A DNA stretch of 64,000 nucleotides from Cyclobacterium amurskyense (GTDB lineage: Bacteria > Bacteroidota > Bacteroidia > Cytophagales > Cyclobacteriaceae): contig NZ_CP012040.1 in NCBI RefSeq assembly GCF_001050135.1, positions 4,977,001-5,041,000 of the forward strand, written 5' to 3'. The position numbers and the translations under genes were made by a program. The notes under the pieces were generated by a model that saw only the letters and a list, made by a program, of their open reading frames with translations, ran no database searches and was not told where the DNA came from. This document shows positions 1 to 9,900 of the stretch, piece by piece (within the stretch, counting starts at the first letter, position 1; each line of letters begins with the position of its first letter).

Positions 1-710
1 TGTGGCGTTTGAAAGAGAACTTTAGAAATGGTAGTCTTTATCCAACTCATGGTTTAGGACCTGTTTGTCAGGCCATGGACATCAATAGGGGAGACCAAAT
101 GGATTATTTAACCTCACTTTCTAGCAATGATTTCCTTATGAAAGCAAATGCTCAGAAATTGGCAGAAACAGATAGTTTTTATTCTTCTTTTGCTACTAAG
201 AATTTTAGGGGTAATATGAATACCACTATTATAAAAACGAAAAAGGGGAAATCAATAATGGTTCAGCATGATGTAAGTTCTCCCCGTCCTTACTCAAGAA
301 TTCATTTATTAAGCGGAACGAAGGGTGCTGCAAGCAAATATCCTGTTCCAGGAATTTCTACTGGACATGAGGGATGGTTTAAAGCTGATGAAATGAAAGC
401 CCTTGAAGAGCGTTATACTCCTGAAATAGTCAAAAAAGTAGGAGAGATGGCCAAGCAGATTGGTGGCCATGGTGGAATGGACTTTATGATGGACTGGCGA
501 ATGATCGATTGCCTAAGAAATGGACTTCCTTATGACCAGGATGTTTATGATGGAGCACTTTGGAGTGCTATCGCTCCGTTAAGTGAGTGGTCTGTGGCCA
601 ATAGATCCAATTCTATAGATGTGCCTGACTTTACTGGAGGTTCTTGGAAAACCAATGCTCCTGTAAACCTTACCTTAGAAGGTGGTGGAACTACAGGTGT
701 ACATGTATAA
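1..710 (+). CDS. Gfo/Idh/MocA-family protein, GH109-like, C-terminal part (5' cut by window)
   Basis: The reading frame is open from the window edge to a TAA at 708-710, so this is the last ~236 residues of a longer protein. The segment carries strings typical of the C-terminal domain of GH109-like members of the Gfo/Idh/MocA oxidoreductase family: YPTHGLGPV near the start, then GHGGMDFMMDWR and QDVYDGALWS. In that family a Rossmann domain with tightly bound NAD precedes this domain, and some members are alpha-N-acetylgalactosaminidases acting by an oxidation-elimination mechanism; that N-terminal half lies outside the window. Many Bacteroidota paralogues have unknown substrates, so the glycosidase role is a family inference. 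A TTG near position 9 is not a credible start because the frame continues upstream of it. A strong hairpin terminator follows immediately. Confidence 0.8.
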   Translation, partial: WRLKENFRNGSLYPTHGLGPVCQAMDINRGDQMDYLTSLSSNDFLMKANAQKLAETDSFYSSFATKNFRGNMNTTIIKTKKGKSIMVQHDVSSPRPYSRIHLLSGTKGAASKYPVPGISTGHEGWFKADEMKALEERYTPEIVKKVGEMAKQIGGHGGMDFMMDWRMIDCLRNGLPYDQDVYDGALWSAIAPLSEWSVANRSNSIDVPDFTGGSWKTNAPVNLTLEGGGTTGVHV

Positions 711-730
711 CAATTAGAACAATTAAAAAA

Positions 731-760
731 GCTGTGGAATTTATCTCCACAGCTTTTTTT
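731..760. terminator. Bidirectional intrinsic terminator
   Basis: An 8-bp perfect stem, GCTGTGGA (731-738) with TCCACAGC (746-753), has a 7-nt loop. It is followed by seven T on the + strand and preceded by six A (T on the - strand). It lies between the convergent ends of the GH109-like gene and the ABC-F gene and can serve both. Confidence 0.85.
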
Positions 761-788
761 ATTTATTTTTCTGACTTAGAATTTACAC

Positions 789-2408
789 TCAAGAAGTCTT
801 GTACATTTTTTCCCTAAGAGCTTTGATCTCCTCACTTTCAAGGTAAGATTCATAATCCATTCTTCTATCAATTGTGCCTGATGGAGTAAATTCGATTATC
901 CTATTGGCTACTGATTGAACAAAAGCATGATCATAGGAAGAAAACAATACTGTCCCGTTGAAATCTATCATGGCATTGTTAAGAGCGTGGATAGATTCCA
1001 AATCGAGGTGATTGGTAGGTTCATCCAAAACCAACAAGTTTGGATTTTGAAGCATCATACGTGAAAGCATGCACCTTACTTTTTCACCCCCAGAAAGAAC
1101 AGAAGCTTTCTTAAAGGATTCTTCACCAGTAAATAACATTCTTCCTAAAAATGTTCGAACATAGGCTTCCTCCTGGTTCTCTGAATATTGGCTAAGCCAA
1201 TCAATCAATTTCAAATCAGAGTCAAAGAAAGGAGAATTATCATTCGGCATATAAGCCTTATTGATAGTTACTCCCCATTTAAAACTTCCAGACTGAACAG
1301 GAGATTCTCCCATTATAGTCTGGAAAAATTTTGTAACCGCTTGTTTGGTTTTGGAAAGAAAGGCTATTTTATCTCCTTTATCTACCATTAAATTAACATC
1401 GGTAAAGTAGGTAGAGCTGTCATTTTTAAGTTCAAGCTCTTCCGTTAGCAAGATTTGATCTCCAGCTTCACGTTCAGGCTTGAAAATAATACCAGGATAT
1501 TTTCTTGTCGAAGGCTGGATTTCATCTACATTCAATTTTTCCAACATTTTCTTTCTTGCTGTGGCCTGTTTGGACTTAGCAACGTTGGCAGAAAAACGCT
1601 CTATAAAAGATTGAAGTTCTTTTCGTTTGTCTTCAGCTTTTTTGTTTTGATCTGATTTTTGTTTGGCCGCTAATTGAGAAGATTCATACCAGAATGTATA
1701 GTTACCGGAGTAGATGTTGATTTTACCAAAATCGATATCTACTATATGTGTAGCAACTACATCTAGGAAATGCCTATCGTGAGAAACTACTATAACAAGG
1801 TTTTTAAAGTTAATTAAAAAGTCCTCAAGCCAGCCTATGGTTTCTGCATCCAGATCATTGGTAGGTTCATCAAGAACGAGAATATCAGGATTACCAAATA
1901 AAGCCTGAGCTAGGAGCACCCTTACCTTTTGGTCCCCAGATAGGTCTTTCATCAACTTGTTATGAAGGTTTTCTGAAACACCAAGTCCGGACAATAATGC
2001 AGCAGCATCACTTTCAGCATTCCAACCATCCATTTCAGCGAACTCAGCCTCTAGTTCAGCAGCTCTTAGGCCATCCTCTTCGCTAAAGTCCTCCTTCATG
2101 TAGATGGCATCCTTCTCCGTCATTATTTCAAAAAGTTTTTTATGACCTATAATAACGGTCCGTAGAACCTCTTCATCCTGAAAGGCGAAGTGATCCTGTG
2201 ACAATACTGCCATTCTTTGGCCGGGTGTGATGTTCACATTTCCCGTAGTACTATCCATTTCACCTGTAAGAATCTTTAAAAAAGTTGACTTACCGGCTCC
2301 GTTGGCTCCGATTACGCCAAAACAGTTTCCGGGAGTAAACTTTAAATTAACGTCTTCGAACAGGGTTCTCTTGCCGAATTTGAGGGATAAATTATCTACT
2401 GAAATCAT
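789..2408 (-). CDS. ABC-F family ATPase (YbiT-like)
   Basis: The product has 539 residues with two ATP-binding cassettes in tandem and no membrane segments, which is the ABC-F layout. These proteins act on ribosomes (translation factors or antibiotic target protection) and are not transporters. The first cassette has Walker A GANGAGKS (residues 34-41), a signature LSGDQKVRV near 156 and Walker B ILVLDEPTNDLD near 175-186. A charged linker follows (about 245-310). The second cassette has signature LSGGEKVR near 436 and LLVLDEPTNHLD near 460, but at its Walker A position the sequence reads IAFLSKTKQAVTKFF and lacks the GxxxxGK core. The length and the LSGxQKVRVLLAQ string fit the YbiT-like branch common in Bacteroidota. 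The start ATG at 2408 places the first beta strand at the normal position. Confidence 0.9.
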   Translation of the reverse strand: MISVDNLSLKFGKRTLFEDVNLKFTPGNCFGVIGANGAGKSTFLKILTGEMDSTTGNVNITPGQRMAVLSQDHFAFQDEEVLRTVIIGHKKLFEIMTEKDAIYMKEDFSEEDGLRAAELEAEFAEMDGWNAESDAAALLSGLGVSENLHNKLMKDLSGDQKVRVLLAQALFGNPDILVLDEPTNDLDAETIGWLEDFLINFKNLVIVVSHDRHFLDVVATHIVDIDFGKINIYSGNYTFWYESSQLAAKQKSDQNKKAEDKRKELQSFIERFSANVAKSKQATARKKMLEKLNVDEIQPSTRKYPGIIFKPEREAGDQILLTEELELKNDSSTYFTDVNLMVDKGDKIAFLSKTKQAVTKFFQTIMGESPVQSGSFKWGVTINKAYMPNDNSPFFDSDLKLIDWLSQYSENQEEAYVRTFLGRMLFTGEESFKKASVLSGGEKVRCMLSRMMLQNPNLLVLDEPTNHLDLESIHALNNAMIDFNGTVLFSSYDHAFVQSVANRIIEFTPSGTIDRRMDYESYLESEEIKALREKMYKTS

Positions 2409-2439
2409 TCTGTATACCTACTGTTTTATTAATAAAGTG

Positions 2440-2447
2440 CAAAGTTA
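2440..2447 (-). promoter_or_regulatory. Possible -7 element of the ABC-F gene
   Basis: On the minus strand the site reads TAACTTTG, a perfect match to the Bacteroidetes -7 motif TAnnTTTG, about 30 nt before the ATG at 2408. No TTG is found at the expected -33 distance, so support is weak. Confidence 0.22.
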
Positions 2448-2489
2448 AAAAATTATTCCAGTATCCCCTATAATATAGGAATTTGCCAA

Positions 2490-3722
2490 TCAGTCTTGCT
2501 TTATATTTCTAAAACGCTTTAGTTCTCCAGTAGAATAATAATAATAGAGCAGTACAAGTCCTGCAATTAAAATACAAGATGCCATTAAAAATACCATAGG
2601 TATAGCCGTGCCATTATGAAATACGCTTACCAAAGCAGAAACAATGCCTCCAATTGCCATGCGCATAAACCCCATCATGGCTGCAGCACTTCCCGCATCT
2701 TTGCTAAATGGGGCCAAGGAGATGGCTGTGGAATTGGGTACACTTAATCCATGGCCTGTTAAAAATATAAACATCATGCCTATTAGGAAATAAACATTGA
2801 AGGAATTTGTCCAAACTCCCAGGATCATAATAAAACCAATCACCAATTGATAACACAATGCAGTAATCACAATTGTTCTATTGCTAAAATGATTGAGCAG
2901 AACATGGTTCAGTTGAGTAGCCCCGATCATGGCAATCGACAGGAAAGCAAATAGCCATCCATATTCAGTGACTGTAAGTCCGTAAATATTAATGAATACA
3001 TCCGAAGACCCTGCTATATAGGCAAAGGGGGCTGCTCCTGCAATCCCACCAACGAGAATGAAGGTTAAGTATTGTTTGTTATGTAATACTTCTAAGTACT
3101 TTTTGGTTACGGCTTTTGGCCTTAGAGATACACTAGGGTCAGGATCTGCACCATCCGGAAGCTGCCATTTGCAAGCAAAAATAATCAGCGTACATATAAT
3201 TGACAAAATAATAAAAAGCCAATGCCAATGAAAATGAGCTGTAATATACCCCCCTAAAGTGGGGGCTATCATTGGGGAAACTGCAATCACCAAGGTAAGC
3301 AGGGCAAATGCTTGGGCAATTTTGTTTACTGGAAAAATGTCTCTGACTAAAGCTTGAGCAGCTACCATTCCCACGCAGCCCCCTACAGCTTGCATGAATC
3401 TCATTAGAATAAGAGATTCAACGGAAGATGTAAAAGAACACCCTACTGAGGTTACCACATATATCCACAAACCTATATATAAGGGTTTTTTTCTGCCAAA
3501 CTTATCTAGTAAGGGTCCATAAAACAATTGACCGATGGCAATACCAATTAAATAACTGGTCAAAGACAATTGAACATTGGATATACTAGTGGAAAGGCTA
3601 TCTGCTATTGCCGGAAATGCAGGAAGATACATGTCCACAGAAAAAGGACTTATGGTGCTTAAGGCACCTAAAATCAAAACGAGAATGAAATAGCTTTTTT
3701 GTTCCTTCATATCAATGTACAA
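2490..3722 (-). CDS. MFS transporter, Bcr/CflA drug-resistance family
   Basis: The 410-residue protein has about 12 hydrophobic segments, the usual count for the major facilitator superfamily. The first segment ends in SPFSVDMYLPAFPAIADSL, a hallmark of the Bcr/CflA subfamily of proton-driven exporters (bicyclomycin, chloramphenicol and sulfonamide export in characterised members). The loop between segments 2 and 3 has the MFS motif GPLLDKFGRKKPLY. It is expected in the cytoplasmic membrane exporting small molecules; the actual substrate cannot be told from sequence. The gene follows the ABC-F gene's promoter region on the same strand with an 81-bp gap and appears to be its own unit. The ATG at 3722 is the natural start, next to a short cytoplasmic N-terminus (MYIDMKEQKSYF). 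Confidence 0.9.
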   Translation of the reverse strand: MYIDMKEQKSYFILVLILGALSTISPFSVDMYLPAFPAIADSLSTSISNVQLSLTSYLIGIAIGQLFYGPLLDKFGRKKPLYIGLWIYVVTSVGCSFTSSVESLILMRFMQAVGGCVGMVAAQALVRDIFPVNKIAQAFALLTLVIAVSPMIAPTLGGYITAHFHWHWLFIILSIICTLIIFACKWQLPDGADPDPSVSLRPKAVTKKYLEVLHNKQYLTFILVGGIAGAAPFAYIAGSSDVFINIYGLTVTEYGWLFAFLSIAMIGATQLNHVLLNHFSNRTIVITALCYQLVIGFIMILGVWTNSFNVYFLIGMMFIFLTGHGLSVPNSTAISLAPFSKDAGSAAAMMGFMRMAIGGIVSALVSVFHNGTAIPMVFLMASCILIAGLVLLYYYYSTGELKRFRNIKQD

Positions 3723-3829
3723 AAGTAACCATTAATAAACTTATTTTACCTTCTTTGTATAATTCCAATGCCAGATAACAAATGAATCAATAAAAATGTA
3801 TTTTAAAACGATTAAAATGCTTTTTAGAC

Positions 3830-3860
3830 TTGACTTTTACTGTTAAATCCCTTAATATTG
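3830..3860 (+). promoter_or_regulatory. Candidate Bacteroidetes-type promoter of the giant T9SS protein gene
   Basis: TTG at 3830-3832 is followed after 20 nt by TAATATTG at 3853-3860. This matches the TTG-N19-21-TAnnTTTG arrangement of the primary sigma factor in Bacteroidota with one mismatch. It would give a leader of about 65 nt before the ATG at 3933. Confidence 0.42.
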
Positions 3861-3932
3861 TAGTAGATAAACAGTTGAAAATTTTTATATTTTTCTTATT
3901 AAACAGTTTTAGCATATTTAATTTCAATTACG

Positions 3933-6900
3933 ATGAAAAAGCGGGTAATTATTCCGGTCAAATTGTTTTTTTCCATTATATTGATTGGATTGGGGAGTTC
4001 AGGGCCATTGCAAGGCCAGACGGTAAGTTTTAATCAGACAGCACTAAATTTTAATGAGTTCGAGGAAATCAAATTAGGTACATCGTTGGAATTTGGTCCT
4101 GATGAGCGACTTTACGTGTCACAGCTCAAGGGAGAAATTAAAATTTATACGATTTCCAAGGAAGGACCTAACCAATATGATGTTGTTGGGGAGGAAGTCT
4201 TATTAGGTGTTAAGCAAATACCTAATTACGATGATCATGGATATTTGGCTTATGACAATCGATATGGTCGGCAAATAACGGGCATTACCGTAACGGGTAC
4301 AGCCGAAAATCCTGTTATTTATGCCACTTCAAGTGATCCTAAATGGGGTGGGCCGAGTGGTGATACCATGTTGGATACCAATTCCAGTATGATCACAAGG
4401 TTGACCTGGACCGGTACCGAGTGGGAAGTCGTAGATTTGGTTAGAGGGCTTGCCAGATCGGAAGAAAATCATGCTATTAATGGTATAGAGTATACAACTA
4501 TAGGAGGGAAACCTTACTTGTTAATAAGTAATGGAGGTTTTACCAATGCTGGTTCACCTTCCAAGAATTTCACTTATATATCCGAATATGCGCTTGCTGC
4601 AGCTGTGTTACAGATTGACCTGGACGCATTAGAAGCACTTCCTACAAAAATAGATGCCCATTCAGGAAGGGCTTATAAATACGATGTTCCAACATTGGAT
4701 GATCCCACAAGACCTAATGTAAATGGTATTTATGATCCGAATGATCCCGGGTATGACGGAGTAGATGTCAATGACCCATTTGGGGGCAATGATGGATTGA
4801 ATATGGGAATGGTAACCTTAGATGGCCCTGTGAAGATTTTTTCACCGGGCTATAGGAATACTTATGATTTGGTGGTTACTGAAAATAACAGACTTTATTT
4901 AACAGACAATGGTGCCAACATTAACTGGGGTGGAATGCCTCAGTTTGAAGGAGATGCTACATTAGTTACCAATGCATATGATCCACTAGAACCTGGGGCC
5001 AGTCCATTAAATCCTACAACTACAGGAGAATTTGTAGATAATCAGGATCATCTTATAATGATTTCTGCAGATTTAGAGAATTATACTCCTGGTACTTATT
5101 ATGGAGGTCATCCTACACCTATAAGAGCGAATCCAGGGCAACCATATCAACTTGGTAGCCCTTTTCCTTATTCTCCGGGAGGAGCTGGCTTATACACTAA
5201 GTTTGTCGGGGATGATAAGGATTTTACTCATATTACCCCGATGGTTACACCATCAGATAAGTTTAGAACAGAAATATTAGAACCAATTGCACCTGGAGAT
5301 CCTGGTTTTGAGGAATATGCAGCCAATAGCTTGCCAGTAAACTGGCCTCCTGTTCCTTACAGTGTAGCTAATCCGGCAGAGGCAGATTTTATTTCTCCTA
5401 CATTAACCAATTCCAATGGACCTCAACCTGATATTATTACAGTAGTACCGAACAATTCAAATGGTATAGCTGAATATACAGCGAGTAATTTTGAAGGGGC
5501 GATAAAAGGCTCTTTGATTGTTGGTAAAAATGGAGGTATTTTACATTTGATCCACCTTAATGAGGATGGTACTTTAAAAGAAGCTGAGTTCAATAAATGG
5601 AACCTAAATGGTGGAAATGCATTAGGAATCACCACAAATGGAGATACTTCTACATTTCCCGGAACGATTTGGGCAGCTACTTTCGACAATAGGATTATGA
5701 TTCTAACTCCTGCTGATGATATTTTTTGTATAGCTGAGGATGACCCTGAGTTTGATCCGTTGGCAGACTATGATCATGATGGGTATTCTAATCAGGATGA
5801 AATTGACAATGGTACAGACTATTGCTCTGGTGGTTCAGCTCCTGATGATTATGACAAGGATTTAATATCTAATTTAAATGATGAGGATGATGATGGAGAT
5901 GGAATATTAGACCAATTGGATCCTTTTCAAGTAGGTTATCCTAGTGATCTTCCTTTAGAAAACCAATTGTTCACCAATCAGTCAGATGCTTCTGGAGATG
6001 AATTTGGTTATTTAGGCTTGGGATTAACTGGGCTTATGAACAATGGAAGTTTAAACCCTAACTGGCTAGAATGGCTGGATAAAGGGAATGATAGTCCAGG
6101 TCCCCCTGATATTTATGGTGGAACGGCTGGTGCTATTCAGGTCTCCATGACTGGAGGAACAGCCAATGGGCTAACCAATACTCAAGAGAAAGGGTTTCAA
6201 CTGGGCGTAAATGTGGGCACTGAGGTAGGGAACTATGTGATTACCTCAGGAATCATAGGTTTGTCGTCACCAGGCCAATTGTACGATTTTGATGGAGATG
6301 GAGAAGTAGGTATTCAAATAGGGGATGGTACTCAGAGTAATTTTATCAAACTTGTATTTACTGCTGATGGAATACTTGCAGCTCAGGAAATTAATGATGT
6401 AGAAGATCCCAATCCTTTGTTTTTACCTATTCCTGTAAATGAGAGACCAGGATCAAATACTTTAATAGAATTGTCATTTGATGTAGATCCAGTAAATGGT
6501 ACAGTAAAACCATTCTATAAATACAGTAATCAAGCTTTGGTTCCACTTGGTACAATTCAGGCTTCGGGATCAGTGCTTACTTCCATTCAGGATATGAGTG
6601 AGCCATTGGCGGTAGGTATTTATGGCACATCAAATGATTCGTTAAAAAGCTTTATTGGCGTTTGGAATTTCATTAGTGTAATCGGAGAAAAACCATACAC
6701 TATTCGTAGCCTGAAAGATATCAGTAAGTTGCTTGGAGATGATGACGTGACCATTGATTTAGAAGAATATTTTGGTGACAATGATGGGGAAAATAATCTA
6801 ACTTTTACCGTTGCTGAAAATACAAATTCAGTTATTGGAGCATCTATTGTCAATCATGAATTAACAATAAACATACCGAATGATGAGGTTGTTTCAAACA

Positions 6901-9900
6901 TTACCATAAGGGCAACAGATTCAAATGGATACTTTGTTGATCAAACTTTTGAAGTAACTGTAGAACAAGATTTCACTATTTTACTTAGGATAAATGGAGG
7001 AGGAACTGAAATAAGTACCAACGATGGCACACCCTCTTGGTTACCCAATTATGTTAATGGACCCGCAAATTCTGATGTTTTTGAAGCCACACTAGGAAAA
7101 AGTGGCACCAATAGCTTTTTAGCTGATAATAGACATGCATCTATACCATCATATATTTCGGATGAAGAATATGTACAGCTTTTTGGTACTGAAAGGTATA
7201 CCACAGAGGGCACTATGGAATACAAAATTCCGCTTCCAAATGGACAATATGCAGTAAACTTATATTTGGGTAATGGATATATAGGTACTTCTACACTAGG
7301 TAAACGTTATTATGGAATTGAGATAGAAGGTGATATGGTTGAAACAACCATCGACTTAATTGAGAGATTTGGACATCAGGTGGGAGGAATGGAGCAATAC
7401 CAAGTCACAGTGACTGATGGTGAATTGAATATAATATTCCAAAAACAAAAAGAAAATCCGCTTTTCAATGGGATAGAAATTCTGGGTAAGCCAATTCAAA
7501 ACCCTATTACCTTTACTAAAGTTGAGGACCAGATTAATTTTGCTGGTCACGAAACAGATGGTAGTATGTATGTGCAAGCTTCCGGAGGAAATGGAAATTT
7601 AAGTTACACTGCTACTGGATTACCTCCAGGAATCTTTCTTGAACCAACGAACGGTACCATCTATGGAACCATTGAAGAAGGGGCATTGGCCAATAGCCCA
7701 TACAGAATTACCGTTACTATTGATGATGAAGATGAAATTCATTCAGATGCTGTCTCCTTTAACTTCAATTGGACCATTAGTCCAGAATTGACAAGTCAGG
7801 AATGGCACTTTAAAAATGAAAATCGTTCCTACCACCCTCGGCATGAAGGTAGTTTTGTACAAGCCGGTCATGAGTTTTATCTTATGGGAGGTAGAGAAAG
7901 TTCAACTACAATTGATATTTATGATATAGAGAATGATTCGTGGCGTTCTTTGACCGAAATTAATCCTTATAGCTTTAACCATTTTCAGGCAGTATATTAT
8001 CAGGGACTTATTTGGGTGATTGGTGCATTTGAGAACAATGACTTTCCAAATGAAACTCCGGCATCAAATATTTGGATGTTTGATCCAGTGAACGAATTAT
8101 GGATAGAAGGACCTGAAATTCCTGAAAATAGAAGAAGAGGATCAGCTGGCCTTGTAGAATATAGAGGTAAATTCTATGTAATAGGTGGAAATACTGATGG
8201 TCATGATGGCGGTTATGTTAATTATTTCGATAGCTATGATCCTGAAACTGGTGAGTGGACTGTTTTGGAAAATGCACCTAGGGCTAGAGACCATTTCTTT
8301 GCAGCTACAATTGGCAGTAAACTATATGCAGTTTCTGGTAGACAATCTGGAGGTGAATTGGGTACTTTTACACCGGTATTGCCAGAAGTTGATGTTTATG
8401 ACTTCATTACACAAACATGGAGTACTTTACCTGATAGCTTGGATTTACCTACACCTAGAGCTGCTGCGGTAGTGAACAACTATCTTGGTAAGTTGATTGT
8501 AGCAGGAGGAGAAGTTGCTACAGATCCTCTAGCATTACCTAATGTAGAAATGTTTGATCCATTGACTCAGGAATGGAAAATACTTGATACCCTCAATATT
8601 GGACGTCATGGTACACAAGGTATAGTTTCCGGAAAAGGTTTGTATGTAGTTGCCGGTTCTCCTAGAAGAGGAGGAGGAAATATTGGTAACATGGAGTACT
8701 TCGGTTTTGATGATCCGAATACAACTCCACTGGTAGAAAGTGAATTGGTAGTTCCTGAAACTATCCTTGTCAAAAAAGGTAAGCCTAAAGACATAAGTAT
8801 TGGCCTTACAAATGGTAAAACAGGTGTTTGGATAAGGTCAGTTGAACTTACTGGAGAAAATGCTGAAGATTTTGAAATCGTCTCAGGGGAATTGGTGAGT
8901 AATGTGCTCCTTAGAGCTGAAGATGCATATAATTTCACATTGGATTTTGTTGGAGAAGAACTTACTGGTTCTGCCAATTTGGTAATTACCCTTAGAAATG
9001 ATGAGGAGATTACCATCCCAATAGAGGCTGATGGAAATTTTGAAGAAGTATTTCTTTATTACAATACAGGTTCTAGTGCAAATGTAGAATTAGAGGGAAA
9101 TACTTATTTGGGCGATTTAAGTCTTACCTCCATACACAATGGCGGCTCAGTTTATAGAAATGGGAACGTTGTTGGAAATGAATTGTACAAATCAGAGAGA
9201 TTTGCAGGATACCTTACGTATCAGATAGAAGTTCCAAATGGTGTTTATACAGTAACGACCCACCATACAGAAACTTGGTTTGGATTGCCTAATGGGGGTA
9301 CAGCCGGCCCTAGTAAACGAGTGTATGATATTCTTCTGGAAGATGAGATTGTTAAACCTAATTTTGACTTGTTTGTTGAAAACAACAATCAACCTATTGC
9401 TTTGATATTCGAAAATATAGAAGTTACCGATGGAGTTTTGGACTTAAGTTTGATTGCAAAGGTAAACAATGCAACAATTTCAGGTATTTCGATAGTTAAT
9501 CAAGGCGAAATTGGGGCAATACCTATTGTTAATATTACTACCTCTACTGTTGGCGGAATAGTGCCTGTTGAAGTGGAATTCTTCAATGAAATTTCCAGAC
9601 CTCAGGACTTTACATTTGCTTGGGATTTTGGAGACGGCAATACTTCGACTGAACAAAACCCAACCCATCTTTTTGAGGAAGTAGGTGAATTTAATGTGAA
9701 ACTAACTGTCTCAAGTTTGGGAGGAGATTCTGCTACAGATTCAGTGACGATTAATGCTATTTCTCCATCAGAATTTGAACTGAATGTAAATGCAGGAAGT
9801 CAGTTTACCGTTGAGCAAAATGGAGAATCTTATATTGGAGAAAACAATGCTGGAATAACCTTTACCAGTTCTAATGCTTATAGCAGTAGTTCAGCAGGAA

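Noticed and set aside
8606..9016. Minus-strand frame of 136 codons within the giant gene
   Set aside because: It is a shadow of the well-supported T9SS protein and has a low-complexity Ser/Thr composition typical of antisense frames.
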